Source: Magnetospirillum gryphiswaldense MSR-1 v2 (GTDB lineage: Bacteria; Pseudomonadota; Alphaproteobacteria; Rhodospirillales; Magnetospirillaceae). From it: a DNA stretch of 64,000 nt. The notes under the pieces are model-generated. The model saw nothing but the letters and a program-made list of their open reading frames with translations, ran no database searches and was not told the origin of the DNA. This document shows, piece by piece, positions 44,525 to 52,883 of this stretch. Positions within the stretch are counted from its first letter, which is position 1. Each line of letters starts with the position of its first letter. Location: positions 620,001-684,000 of the forward strand of contig NC_023065.1 in NCBI RefSeq assembly GCF_000513295.1, given 5' to 3'. Made by a program: the position numbers and the translations under genes.

Positions 44525-46437
44525 GTCTGTTTGCGGGCGTTGTTGGGTGTCCGACCATAAAGACGGTCGGAGTTCATCTTGAGAAATTTGCCGCGACATT
44601 GGATGGTGTTGGGGCAGTTTCTCCGCGGTACTGGCGGTCAAGTTCGGCGGCGCTCGTTCATCGGCAACGAATCTATACCGCGGAGGATCGATCCGAGCGG
44701 CAGCCGCTGGCCGGGGCGCGATCGGTCCTGATGTTCGATGGTCGGCTGGATAATCGCGACGACCTCATTGAGGCGTTGGGGATAGGCGGTGCTGGCATCC
44801 CAGATAGCGCTTTGGTGTTGGCGGCGCTGGAACGCTGGGGTGACGGGGCTATCGCCCGTCTGGTTGGTCCGTTCGCTCTGGCATGGTGGGACGATGGAGA
44901 TCGTCGGTTGCTATTGGCGCGGGACTCGCTGGGACATCGTGCCCTCTATCATGCCGACACTCCCGACGGCTTCGCCTTCGCCACCACGCCGCGCGCGTTG
45001 CTGGCACTGCCCGAGGTTCAGCGTCGGATCGACGAAGCCGCGATGGCGGCCTTCCTGGTTGACCTGCCGTTGCCGCCGGGAAGCACCTATTATAAGCACA
45101 TTCGGCAGATACCGGCCGCGCATGTGGCGGTCTGGCAGCCAAATAAATTTGAGTTGCGGCGGTATTGGCAACCCGATTATTCGAAGAAACTTCAATATCG
45201 GCGCGATGACGATTATGTCGAGGCTGCACGAGAGCACTTGACCCGTGCCGTGCGCAGCTGTTTGCGGACGGATCGGCCAATCGCCTCCACGCTTAGCGGA
45301 GGCCTGGATTCGACCTTGGTGGCGACGACAGCGGCTCGGCTGATGGCCCCAACGCGGCTGATGGCGCTCACCGCAATCCCGGCCGAAGGCTTGTCCTTGC
45401 CAAAGTTTGGCAAAAACCGGTTTGTCGACGAAGGTCGCTATGCCCGCTCCACCGCTGACCTTCACAATAATATCGACTTGCATCTGGTGGTGGGAACTGG
45501 CGTCCAGCGCATCGAAACGGAACCGGAGCGCATGTTCCTGTCGACGGGCTGGCCCGTGCGCAATACCTTGAACATCGGGTGGTTCACGCCGATGCGGGAG
45601 TTGGCCGAGGCCCAGGGAATAGGCGTTCTGCTTCAAGGCAGCGGCGGCAACCATACTTTGAGTTGGGATGGTATTGTGGGCCTCCGCGATGCGGCACGGT
45701 CGGGCAGGCTGGTGAGGTTGTGGCGTGAAATTTCCCATCTGGCCCGGTCCCGCGATTTATCCTTTGCACAGACCATGTGGTCTCTGGCGCTGCGTCCTCT
45801 GCTGCCGATAGCGACCCCGCAATGGTTCGACCAATTGCGCCGCCGCCCGGCGCCACCGTTAATGAATACTTTTTCAATTCATCCGAACTTTGCGACAGCC
45901 CATCAGGTTGATAGCGGTAAACGCAGTCACATGATGGGGGCAAAATTTGGGGGGGAAGAAACGGCCCGTCGCGAGGCATTGGAGCTATATCAATCTCACG
46001 CACAGGTCCGGTCCGGCTTGCGCGCGATTTACGGCTTCGATCTGCGTGAACCGCTGCGTGACTTGCGGTTACTGGAATTTTGTTTCGCTGTCCCCAGCGA
46101 CCAATATCTCCGCAATGGTGTGACGCGCTGGCTGGCGCGGCGTGTTCTGGCTGGTCAGGCACCGCCGGAAGTGGTGAGCAATCCCCAGCGCGGGGTTCAA
46201 TGCCCAGAATTCCTGAATCGCCTGTTGCCGCGTCGCGCCGAGTTTCTCGCCACCATCGAGGAATTGGAGCGCTCGCCCATGGCACGAAATTGCCTCGATC
46301 TGCCGCGGCTTAAAAGTTTAGCCCACAGCCTACCGACCGAGCCGGCCGCCGCGCATTATATTCCCTATGCCGCTGTGCTGGAGCGCGGCTTGCACGCTGG
46401 TCGATTCATCCGCTGGGTCGAGGGCGGCAACGGCTAG
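44521..46437 (+). CDS. lasso macrolactam synthetase (C; asparagine-synthetase fold)
   Basis: A 638-aa asparagine-synthetase homologue. The N-terminus is MSLFAGVVG with no Cys2, so glutaminase activity is absent, as is typical of lasso cyclases, which use the precursor amine instead of ammonia. The ATP-binding PP-loop is TLSGGLDSTLVATTA (near residue 260) and GVLLQGSGGNHTLSW lies further on. It should adenylate the Asp side chain and close the ring with Gly1. Translation is coupled to the precursor by ATGA overlap. Confidence 0.88.
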   Translation: MSLFAGVVGCPTIKTVGVHLEKFAATLDGVGAVSPRYWRSSSAALVHRQRIYTAEDRSERQPLAGARSVLMFDGRLDNRDDLIEALGIGGAGIPDSALVLAALERWGDGAIARLVGPFALAWWDDGDRRLLLARDSLGHRALYHADTPDGFAFATTPRALLALPEVQRRIDEAAMAAFLVDLPLPPGSTYYKHIRQIPAAHVAVWQPNKFELRRYWQPDYSKKLQYRRDDDYVEAAREHLTRAVRSCLRTDRPIASTLSGGLDSTLVATTAARLMAPTRLMALTAIPAEGLSLPKFGKNRFVDEGRYARSTADLHNNIDLHLVVGTGVQRIETEPERMFLSTGWPVRNTLNIGWFTPMRELAEAQGIGVLLQGSGGNHTLSWDGIVGLRDAARSGRLVRLWREISHLARSRDLSFAQTMWSLALRPLLPIATPQWFDQLRRRPAPPLMNTFSIHPNFATAHQVDSGKRSHMMGAKFGGEETARREALELYQSHAQVRSGLRAIYGFDLREPLRDLRLLEFCFAVPSDQYLRNGVTRWLARRVLAGQAPPEVVSNPQRGVQCPEFLNRLLPRRAEFLATIEELERSPMARNCLDLPRLKSLAHSLPTEPAAAHYIPYAAVLERGLHAGRFIRWVEGGNG

Positions 46438-46475
46438 GCCTAAGTCTGCGGCCTGTCCCTTTTCCCCGTCTTGGC

Positions 46476-46498
46476 GTCGGGCTTGTTGGAAGCCCGAC
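46476..46498 (+). other. perfect 9-bp hairpin between cyclase and B1 genes
   Basis: gtcgggctt and aagcccgac flank a 5-nt loop in the 174-bp gap. It lacks a T-run, so it may be an mRNA processing, stability or attenuation element rather than a full terminator. It may separate expression of precursor plus cyclase from the rest. Confidence 0.5.
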
Positions 46499-46611
46499 AC
46501 TTTGCTATCTTCTGGTCATTCATTCCTGTTCGGCCTAGGGCCGGCGTTCGCGCGGCCATCCGCGTCGTGCCGGTGCTCTTCCTGCCTAGCCAAACTCCCC
46601 GGGATTATGTC

Positions 46612-46911
46612 ATGCCAACCGTTACGCCGCACTCAATCGTCGATCAAGCCACCGGGCCATTGGCTGTCGAGGTTAGCGGCGAGGTCGTCCTGATGAGTCT
46701 CGAGCGCGGCCATTATTATGGACTGGATGACATCGGTAGCCATATCTGGTCGCAGGTCGCCCAGCCGGTGCGCGTTGCGGATTTGGTGGCGCGGCTGGCA
46801 GCCGACTACGATGGTGATCCGGCGGTGATCGAAAGCGACGTGCTCGACCTGCTGAACAGGCTGCTCGATCACGGCCTGCTCGAGCTGCGCACTCCGCCGC
46901 CCGCCGGGTAA
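46612..46911 (+). CDS. lasso leader-recognition protein (B1; PqqD/RRE fold)
   Basis: A 99-aa PqqD-like RiPP recognition element: VVLMSLERGHYYGLDDIGSH then IWSQVAQPVRVADLVARLAA and DVLDLLNRLLDHGLLEL, the beta-hairpin plus winged helix layout. It should bind the leader (WRTPVL) and present the precursor to the B2 peptidase. The ATG at 46612 follows the 174-bp gap; the frame is open further upstream but without family similarity. Confidence 0.88.
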   Translation: MPTVTPHSIVDQATGPLAVEVSGEVVLMSLERGHYYGLDDIGSHIWSQVAQPVRVADLVARLAADYDGDPAVIESDVLDLLNRLLDHGLLELRTPPPAG

Positions 46912-46913
46912 GG

Positions 46914-47834
46914 ATGGTGTTCACCGATCGCCTGTTGTGCGGCTGGCGGGTGCGCAGCGATCTGCCTCTGCCTGATCTGCTGTCCTGGAATGGTGACGAC
47001 CGCGACCCGGATCTGCACATCCGCTTTGCCAATGTGCCTGAGACGCTGGCGGACGCGGTGCCGGCAGGACCGCTGCTGCAGATCGCCAAGGACGGCACCT
47101 GCCGCTTCGCTCTGCCGCGGGTCGCTGCCTATCTGGTGCGGCAGGGCCGCGAGATTTTGGTTCAACCTGCCCCCGGCGCGACCGACACTGCGGTGCGGAC
47201 CTTTCTGTTCGGAACGGTGTTTGGACTGCTGGCCCATCAGCGCGGCTTGGTGCCGCTGCACGCTTCCAGCGTGCGCATTGGCGATACCGCGGTGGCCTTC
47301 ACAGGCCGCTCGGGGACCGGCAAGTCGACCCTTGCCGCCGCCTTTCTGCATCACGGCTACGAGGTCCTCGCCGACGACGTGACGGTCGTCGATGTGACGC
47401 GGCCCGGCTGTCCGATGGTGCTGCCGGCCTTTCCGCGCCTGAAGCTGTGGCAGGACGCCTTGGCGGCGCTGGAGATAGACACCGCCCGGCTGGAAGCCGT
47501 GCGGCCCGAGCTGCAGAAATTCGCCTTGCCGATTGAACAGGGATTTCACTCCGCGCCGCTGCCTCTGGCGGCGGTCTATCACCTGGAAACGGTTCTCGAC
47601 CCGCGTCACGCCGCGCTGGAACGGTTACGCGGCCTCAAGGCGGTGATGGCCCTGCAGGGCCATGTCTACCGTATGACCATGCTGAGCCGCATCAGTGCGC
47701 CTATCGCCGTGCACGTCGCGGCAACGCAGTTGGCGACAAGGTTGGGGGCGCATTGGCGGCTGGCTCGCTGTCACGACCACGGCGATACCGAAGCGATCAT
47801 TGCCGGCATCGTCGCCCGCCAGGCCGCGTCATGA
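46914..47834 (+). CDS. lasso peptide kinase (HPr kinase-like)
   Basis: A 306-aa P-loop kinase: VPLHASSVRIG, the Walker A TGRSGTGKSTLAAAFL (Lys137) and the acidic YEVLADDVTVVD region, the pattern of HPr-kinase-like enzymes. In paeninodin clusters such a kinase phosphorylates the C-terminal Ser of the precursor; here the precursor ends in Ser54. It begins 2 bp after the B1 stop and its own stop overlaps the sulfotransferase start. Confidence 0.82.
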   Translation: MVFTDRLLCGWRVRSDLPLPDLLSWNGDDRDPDLHIRFANVPETLADAVPAGPLLQIAKDGTCRFALPRVAAYLVRQGREILVQPAPGATDTAVRTFLFGTVFGLLAHQRGLVPLHASSVRIGDTAVAFTGRSGTGKSTLAAAFLHHGYEVLADDVTVVDVTRPGCPMVLPAFPRLKLWQDALAALEIDTARLEAVRPELQKFALPIEQGFHSAPLPLAAVYHLETVLDPRHAALERLRGLKAVMALQGHVYRMTMLSRISAPIAVHVAATQLATRLGAHWRLARCHDHGDTEAIIAGIVARQAAS

Positions 47835-48667
47835 GTGGCATCGTTTGGCTGGCCTCGTATCCCAAGTCCGGCAACACTTGGCTACGTTTGATGCTGAGCA
47901 GCCTCGAACGGGGCGGGGCGGCGCCGGATTTCAGCGCGTCCGCCGGGTTTGCGCCCATTGCTAGCGGCCGCCATGCCTTCGACGAGGCGCTTGGCGTGGC
48001 CTCTGCGGACCTGACCGAGGATGAGATCACCTGTCTGCGCCCGCGCTTGTATGAGATTCAGGCGGCGGAAACGGTCCAGCCGCTATTGCGCAAGGTGCAT
48101 GATGCGTGGACCCTGACGCCCGCCGGCGAACCGCTGTTTCCGCCGGCCGCAACCCTGGGGGCTGTCTATCTCGTGCGTGATCCGCGCGACATCGCGGCGT
48201 CGCTGGCCAATCACAGTAATCTGGATCTCGACGGGGCGATCGCCATCTTGGGCAATCCCGAGTTGACCTTCGCGCGCAGCCGGCACCGCCTCGACGCACA
48301 ATTGCCCCAACGTCTGCTGAACTGGAGCGGCCATGTGGAAAGCTGGCTGCTGGCGCCCATTCCGCCACCGCTGCTGTTGCGCTACGAGGATATGCTAGAT
48401 GATCCGTTGGCTGCCCTGCGCCGGGTGATCGCCCATCTTGGCTGGAGCGCCGAAGATGCCGTGCTGCGGCGCGCCGTGGCGGCGACCCGCTTCGACGCCT
48501 TGCGGCAGGCCGAGGAACACAATGGTTTCCGTGGGCGGCCGCGCCAGTCCAAGCGTTTCTTTCGCCGAGGCCAAGCCGGCGGCTGGCGTGATGAACTGTC
48601 GGCCGATCAAGCGGCACGCATCAACGCGGATCACGCAGTGGTCATGCGCCAGCTGGGATATCTTTAG
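47831..48667 (+). CDS. PAPS-dependent sulfotransferase
   Basis: A 278-aa cytosolic sulfotransferase. The 5'-phosphosulfate loop is LASYPKSGNTWLRLML (residues 8-23), the 3'-phosphate region is YLVRDPRDIAASLANHSN, and the C-terminal FRRGQAGGWRDEL matches the RxGxxGxWK-type loop. It is coupled by ATGA to the kinase gene. The core has no Tyr, so Thr11-13, Ser15, a hydroxylated residue or an added sugar would be the acceptor. Sulfation of the exopolysaccharide is the alternative. Confidence 0.82.
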   Translation: MSGIVWLASYPKSGNTWLRLMLSSLERGGAAPDFSASAGFAPIASGRHAFDEALGVASADLTEDEITCLRPRLYEIQAAETVQPLLRKVHDAWTLTPAGEPLFPPAATLGAVYLVRDPRDIAASLANHSNLDLDGAIAILGNPELTFARSRHRLDAQLPQRLLNWSGHVESWLLAPIPPPLLLRYEDMLDDPLAALRRVIAHLGWSAEDAVLRRAVAATRFDALRQAEEHNGFRGRPRQSKRFFRRGQAGGWRDELSADQAARINADHAVVMRQLGYL

Positions 48668-48790
48668 CCGCCCAATTGCGCACATCGATGCTCGGTGAAG
48701 GTCTAGGATCTGGGGAATCAGCATCAGGTTGGCCGGGATTGAAGCCAAATGCAGCGGACCTTGACTCCTATTCTACGAGTAATAAGAATA

Positions 48791-48806
48791 TGGACTGATC
48801 AGTCCA
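48791..48806. promoter_or_regulatory. 16-bp perfect palindrome upstream of the B2 part of the operon
   Basis: tggactgatcagtcca is a perfect palindrome in the 156-bp gap after the sulfotransferase gene, next to AT-rich aataagaata. It may be an operator for an internal promoter. No T-run follows, so it is not a standard terminator. Confidence 0.45.
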
Positions 48807-48823
48807 GCGCCGGAAAAACCCCC

Positions 48824-48958
48824 ATGTTGACCATCGCCCTGCGGGACAGCCTCCGCCGCAAGTCCGACGCGCTTTGTGCCGACATAGCGACCATCGAGGG
48901 TTGCGTGCTGGCGCCGTTCGTTCAACTGGTCGATCGTGGGTTGGCGGGGGTTGCATGA
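48824..48958 (+). CDS. 44-aa small ORF coupled to the B2 gene
   Basis: MLTIALRDSLRRKSDALCAD and the following 24 residues form a short, mostly helical peptide with a possible GGAAAAA ribosome site. Its stop overlaps the B2 start in ATGA, which argues for real translation (at least as a coupling leader). It does not look like a second lasso precursor: it has no YxxP motif and no Gly-x(6-8)-Asp/Glu core. Function unknown. Confidence 0.45.
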   Translation: MLTIALRDSLRRKSDALCADIATIEGCVLAPFVQLVDRGLAGVA

Positions 48959-49389
48959 TCGGTCGTGCCCGCCGCTTTTTCGCCCTGCCGCGCAACGAAA
49001 GGTTCGCTACGGCGGAAGCCATTGCAACCCTGACGATTGTTTTCCTTGTGTTAAAGACGTTGCCCTTCGCCGCGGCGATGCGGGTTTTCCGTTTGCGTGC
49101 AGGGGATGATTTGGCGCCGTTTCCCATCGACGCGACACGGGCGCGGATCGTCGCCCGGGCGGTGGGGCGGGCGGCGAGAAATTTGCCGTTCAGGGCGGTT
49201 TGCCTGCCCCAGGCGGCGGCGGCGGCGATGATGCTGCGCCGGCGCGGCCTGCCGGCGGAGGTGCGCTTCGGCGTTGCCAAGCGGGACGGCGAGGTGACGG
49301 CACATGCCTGGAGCCGCAGCGGCACCGTACCGGTGACAGGGATGGAAGGCGCCGGGGAATTCATTCAGGTGGCGAGATACGCCATATGA
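48955..49389 (+). CDS. lasso leader peptidase (B2; transglutaminase-like)
   Basis: A 144-aa B2 protein. The catalytic Cys83 lies in FRAVCLPQAAAAAMMLRRRG and His117 in GEVTAHAWSRSG. An Asp is usually found about 12 residues after the His in this family, but here that stretch (GTVPVTGM) has none, so the third triad member is missing or moved. It should cut the leader after Gln36. ATGA overlaps couple it to the small ORF before and the oxygenase after. Confidence 0.85.
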   Translation: MIGRARRFFALPRNERFATAEAIATLTIVFLVLKTLPFAAAMRVFRLRAGDDLAPFPIDATRARIVARAVGRAARNLPFRAVCLPQAAAAAMMLRRRGLPAEVRFGVAKRDGEVTAHAWSRSGTVPVTGMEGAGEFIQVARYAI

Positions 49390-49988
49390 CAGCGCCCGCC
49401 TTCATCAGCCAATTTCTGCCCCATCGCCGCCATGCTCATTGGTTAGACGCGGCGACGACGAATGCGCTGCTGGCCTACGCCGTCGACCGTCAGGCGCATT
49501 TCAAACCGTCGAAAGTGAGGGGGGAAGACGGGGACAGGGAGGTTATTTCCGATCAGCGCTCTTCGTTGCGGTTAACCGATCTGGGGGAGTTCGGACCCTT
49601 GCTGCAAGAGCGGGCGCTGAACTCGTTGGCGGAGATCTGCGCCGCCTTCAGTATGCCGCCGTTCGTGCCGAAGGGGGTGCAGGTCGAATTGGTCGCCCAT
49701 GGCGACGGCGCGCATTTCGTCCGGCACCGGGACACTTATGCAACCCCGGACGGCGCGCCGCGGCGCGTCACCATGGTGTGCTACCTGCACCGCCTCCCCA
49801 AGGCGTTTTCCGGCGGCGTCTTGCGCTATTACACCCTGGCCGGTGACGATTTCATCGACATTGAGCCGGATTGCGGCGAGATGGTCGCCTTTCCGTCCTG
49901 GGCTTGGCATTCGGTGGAACGGGTGTCAGTTCCCGGCGACGCCTTCGCCGACCATCGCTTCGCCGTCAATATGTGGGTCAGGGGCTGA
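49386..49988 (+). CDS. 2-oxoglutarate/Fe(II)-dependent oxygenase (prolyl-hydroxylase-like)
   Basis: A 200-aa double-stranded beta-helix oxygenase. Iron ligands are H114-x-D116 (HFVRHRDTYAT) and His175 (FPSWAWHSVERVS), with an Arg near residue 191 (HRFAVNMWV) for 2-oxoglutarate. The family hydroxylates Pro, Asp or Asn side chains. Candidate sites in the core are Pro7, Asn4, Asp9 and Asp10. It is the last gene of the coupled lasso operon (ATGA with B2). Confidence 0.82.
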   Translation: MTAPAFISQFLPHRRHAHWLDAATTNALLAYAVDRQAHFKPSKVRGEDGDREVISDQRSSLRLTDLGEFGPLLQERALNSLAEICAAFSMPPFVPKGVQVELVAHGDGAHFVRHRDTYATPDGAPRRVTMVCYLHRLPKAFSGGVLRYYTLAGDDFIDIEPDCGEMVAFPSWAWHSVERVSVPGDAFADHRFAVNMWVRG

Positions 49989-50220
49989 GCGGCGTCACAG
50001 TTTATCGCCTTCGATCGAGCACAGGAAACAGGCCGCAGTGCAGCGCCGTATTCGTTGAAGCTGAAGGCTGCGGGATAGCCAGCATCCGTCCGGTGCAGGC
50101 CGTAGAAATCAGCCCTTGCGATTAGCGTAGGCGGCCCTTCCGACGCGGTGGCGTTTGTTCAACGCTAGCGGCGTGAACGCTGGAGCGGCCTGAGGGTGTG
50201 CAAAAAAGACCATTCACCTA
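49989..50220 (+). other. intergenic end of the lasso operon
   Basis: I see no gene or clear terminator in these 232 bp. They separate the last lasso gene from the first IS5-type element. Confidence 0.5.
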
Positions 50221-51063
50221 GGGGGCGTTGACATTCATTTGGTCCAGATGAATGCGCTGACGAGGCAGAGAATGGACAAGAAGGCCCTCGGTGTCTGGTC
50301 GTAGCGAGTGGCGGATCCGCCTGAAGTGTTTGATCTTGAGGAAGAAGCGCTCGACGAGATTGCGCTCGCAATAGAGGGCGAAATCGCACGGCACTTGGGG
50401 TGATGTTCTTCTCGGAGGGATGACCGGGACGGCACCCTGGTCGCGGATGGCGTCGCGGAATGCCCCGGAATCGTAACCCTTGTCGCCAAGAACGTGCTCT
50501 GCCGGGATGTCGGCGATGAGGACTTCTGCCTGGGTGTAGTCGCTCGCCTGTCCTGGCGTCAGGATAAAGCGTAGCGGGTTGCCCAAGGCATCGACGATGG
50601 CGTGGATCTTGGTGGTCAGCCCGCCGCGTGAACGCCCGATCGCACGAGCTTCAGGCCCCCCTTTTTGCCCGCCGCATGTTGGTGCGCCCGGACAATAGTC
50701 GAGTCGATCATGACGTATTCGAAGTCGGGGTCGTCAGCCATCATGGCGAAAAGCCGATCCCATACACCGTCCTTGGACCAGCGGGAAAAACGGATGAATG
50801 CGCTGTTCCAATTGCCGAAAAAATCCGGCAGATCACGCCAAGGAGAACCCGTTCTGGCCAGCCATAGCACAGCTTCCAGGAAAAGGCGGTTATCCGCACC
50901 AGTCCTGCCGGGATCGCTGCGCTTGCCCGGCAAATGTGGCGCCATCCGATCCCACTGATGATCCTTTAAGATCAAACGGACCCCGCTCATTCAAGCCTCC
51001 TTCTCGAAAAGGAGTTTGAATCAGATTTTGGGGTCCGTGGGAATCCTGAATGTCAACGCCCTC
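50221..51063 (-). mobile_element. IS5-family (IS427-like) element, left of a tandem pair
   Basis: Inverted repeats ggggcgttgacattca (left) and agggcgttgacattca (reverse complement of the right end) bound an 843-bp element flanked by TA (50219-50220 and 51064-51065); a 4-bp CTAG duplication fits equally well. The right end directly touches the next IS element. Confidence 0.75.
50235..50990 (-). pseudogene. IS5-family transposase in two overlapping frames, with an extra frameshift
   Basis: OrfA (50616-50990) holds the helix-turn-helix and first Asp (YVMIDSTIVRAHQHAAG). OrfB carries LGDKGYDSGAFRDAI and the Glu region ERNLVERFFLKIKHFRRI. The change at the aaaaagggggg run (about 50655-50665) is the usual programmed slip of this group. 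A second one-base insertion near 50310 makes RRIRHSLRPDTEG out of the expected RRIATRYDQTP, which probably inactivates it. Confidence 0.75.
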
Positions 51064-51065
51064 TA

Positions 51066-51920
51066 GGTTGTAGTGACAATTTAGGGGATTCCCCTTTGGC
51101 CTAATTTCTGATTCAACACTGGCTTTTGGAGGCTGGTGTGGACGGCGAAATTCTCCGGGACGATCAGTGGGACCGCTTGCGTGAGTTTGTGCCCGGTGGG
51201 CGCAAGGGTAAGCGCGGTCCGCGCAGTGATGCGCGGCGGTTTCTCGATGCAATTTTGTGGCTGGCGCGATCAGGGGCGCGTTGGCGCGATTTGCCCGAGG
51301 ATCGTTTTGGCCCGTACCAGACCGTCAAGCGGCGCTATTACCGCTGGATCGAGCAAGGGGTGTTCGATCGGATCTTCGCGGCGGTGTCGAGTGATCCCGA
51401 CATGGAATGGATCGCCATCGACGCGACCGTCATCCGCGCTCAGGTCCAAGCTGCCGGGGCGCGACAAAAAAGGGGGGGCAGGAAGCCCAGGCTCTCGGAC
51501 GTTCACGCGGCGGCTTCGGAACCAAAATCCACGCTGTAGTCGATGCATTGGGGCTGCCGGTGCGCTTCGAACTGGGACCGGGCCAGCAGAACGACATGGC
51601 TCCGGCACACGAACTGATTGACGGCCTCAAGGCGGAACAGGTGCTTGCCGACAAGGCCTATGACGCGGATAGCTTTTGCGAGAAAATCGAAGATCAGGGC
51701 GCTCGTGTCGTCATCCCGCCGCGCCGCCACCGCAAGCTGCCTCGTGACTATGATTGCATCGCCTATAAGAACCGTTGGGGCATCGAAGGCTTCTTTGCCA
51801 AGCTCAAGCAATGGCGCCGAATCGCTACGCGTTATGACAAACTTGCTGTCAACTTTCTGGGCTTCATCAAACTCGCAAGCATCATGCTCTGGCTGAAGTG
51901 ATTAAATTGTCACTACAACC
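51066..51920 (+). mobile_element. IS5-family element, right of a tandem pair
   Basis: Terminal repeats ggttgtagtgacaattta (51066) and its exact reverse complement (ending at 51920) bound an 855-bp element, with TA on both sides (51064-51065 and 51921-51922). It shares the TA with the previous element, so one inserted next to the other's end. Confidence 0.8.
51126..51901 (+). CDS. IS5-family transposase made by programmed frameshift (OrfA/OrfB)
   Basis: OrfA (51126-51539, or from GTG 51138) holds DDQWDRLREFVPGGRKGKRG and MEWIAIDATVIRAQ with the first catalytic Asp. OrfB holds VLADKAYDADSFCEKI with the second Asp and NRWGIEGFFAKLKQWRRIAT with the Glu. The frames meet at caaaaaaggggggg (51467-51480), a typical slippery run. 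No other defect is visible, so the element may be active. Confidence 0.8.
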
Positions 51921-51935
51921 TAGTGCACAGATTCA

Positions 51936-52055
51936 TTCAGAAGGTGCAGGCAGTCGCTTGAGTTTGGCGAGTATCCTGTCGGCGGGCTTGGTCCAGACGA
52001 AAGGTTCGGAGAAGCGGTTGTGCTCCTTGATGTAGCGGCGGATGGGGGCGCTGGT
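51936..52055 (-). pseudogene. IS630-family transposase C-terminal fragment
   Basis: RRYIKEHNRFSEPFVWTKPA then DRILAKLKRLPAPSE matches the C-terminus of IS630 transposases. It is joined in frame to the broken imuB gene and marks the insertion that removed the imuB 3' end. Confidence 0.6.
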
Positions 52056-52883
52056 GCCCGCCTCGATGCGGACCAGACTGCCACCGATGCGGAACAAGGT
52101 GAAGGTCAGGCCGCGCACGCCCAGATCTTCCGTGGCCAGCAGGCCGCATCATTGGTCGAGCAGACGGTGCAGGCACCGGGTGACGTCCTCGGTGCGGGCG
52201 ATGGGCTCGGGCTCGTTTCCCAAGACCTGGTCCAATCGCCACAGCACCTGGCGGCCGAAGCGCAGTGACACCTGGGCGCGGGGCAGGTCGAGCAGGTCGC
52301 CGACCCGGCGCAATCCCAAAGCGGACAATTCCGCCACAGTGTCGGGCGGCAGGCGCAATGCGGCCAAGGGCAGGGGCGTCAATTGCCCTGGATCGCCCAG
52401 GATGGGGGTATCGGCATTGCCGAAGCGGGCCCAGGCCCAGGCAGCACCAGGCGTGGTCGCCAGGGCGACGCGCACGGCGAAGCCCTGGGCCGCCAGTTTG
52501 TCGCGCAAAAGCGCCAGCATGGCCGCCTCGCCGCTGAACAGATGGGCGCAGCCGCCGGCATCGATCCAGATGCCGTCGGGGATGTCGGGGGCGGTCCACG
52601 GCGAGACCATGCCGTAGCGTTCCGCCAACACCCGCAACAATGCCTGATCGGCTGCGTCATCCGGAGGGACGACGCGCAGGGTTGGCTCTTGCGCCAGGGC
52701 GTCGGCCAGACGCAGGCCGATGCGCAGGCCGGCCACATGGGCGGTGCGGTTGATGGCGGTCACGCGGCGGCTGAAATCGGTGCCGGCCACCGTCAGCGGC
52801 GCCTCACGCCACCCGGGATTGGCCCGACACAGCCGGTCGGTCGGCAGCCGTGGCAGCCAAATGCAAACCACCCGTCGGTCCAT
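52056..52883 (-). pseudogene. imuB: imuB, Y-family polymerase-like mutasome protein, truncated
   Basis: MDRRVVCIWLPRLPTDRLCR to LGLRRVGDLLDLPRAQVSLR is the N-terminal half of ImuB, an inactive Y-family polymerase relative that recruits DnaE2 in damage-induced mutagenesis. An in-frame TGA (52149-52151) stops it after RLLDQ. The frame continues with recognisable ImuB sequence (CGLLATEDLGVRGLTFTLFR) and then runs into an IS630 remnant near 52055. Normal length is about 500 aa, so roughly half is lost. No dnaE2 is present. Confidence 0.75.

Noticed and set aside
48791-48806. intrinsic terminator after the sulfotransferase gene
   Set aside because: The palindrome has no loop or T-run; better read as an operator.
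48824-48958. second lasso precursor
   Set aside because: No YxxP-type leader motif, no Thr at -2 and no Gly/Ala-x(6-8)-Asp/Glu core.
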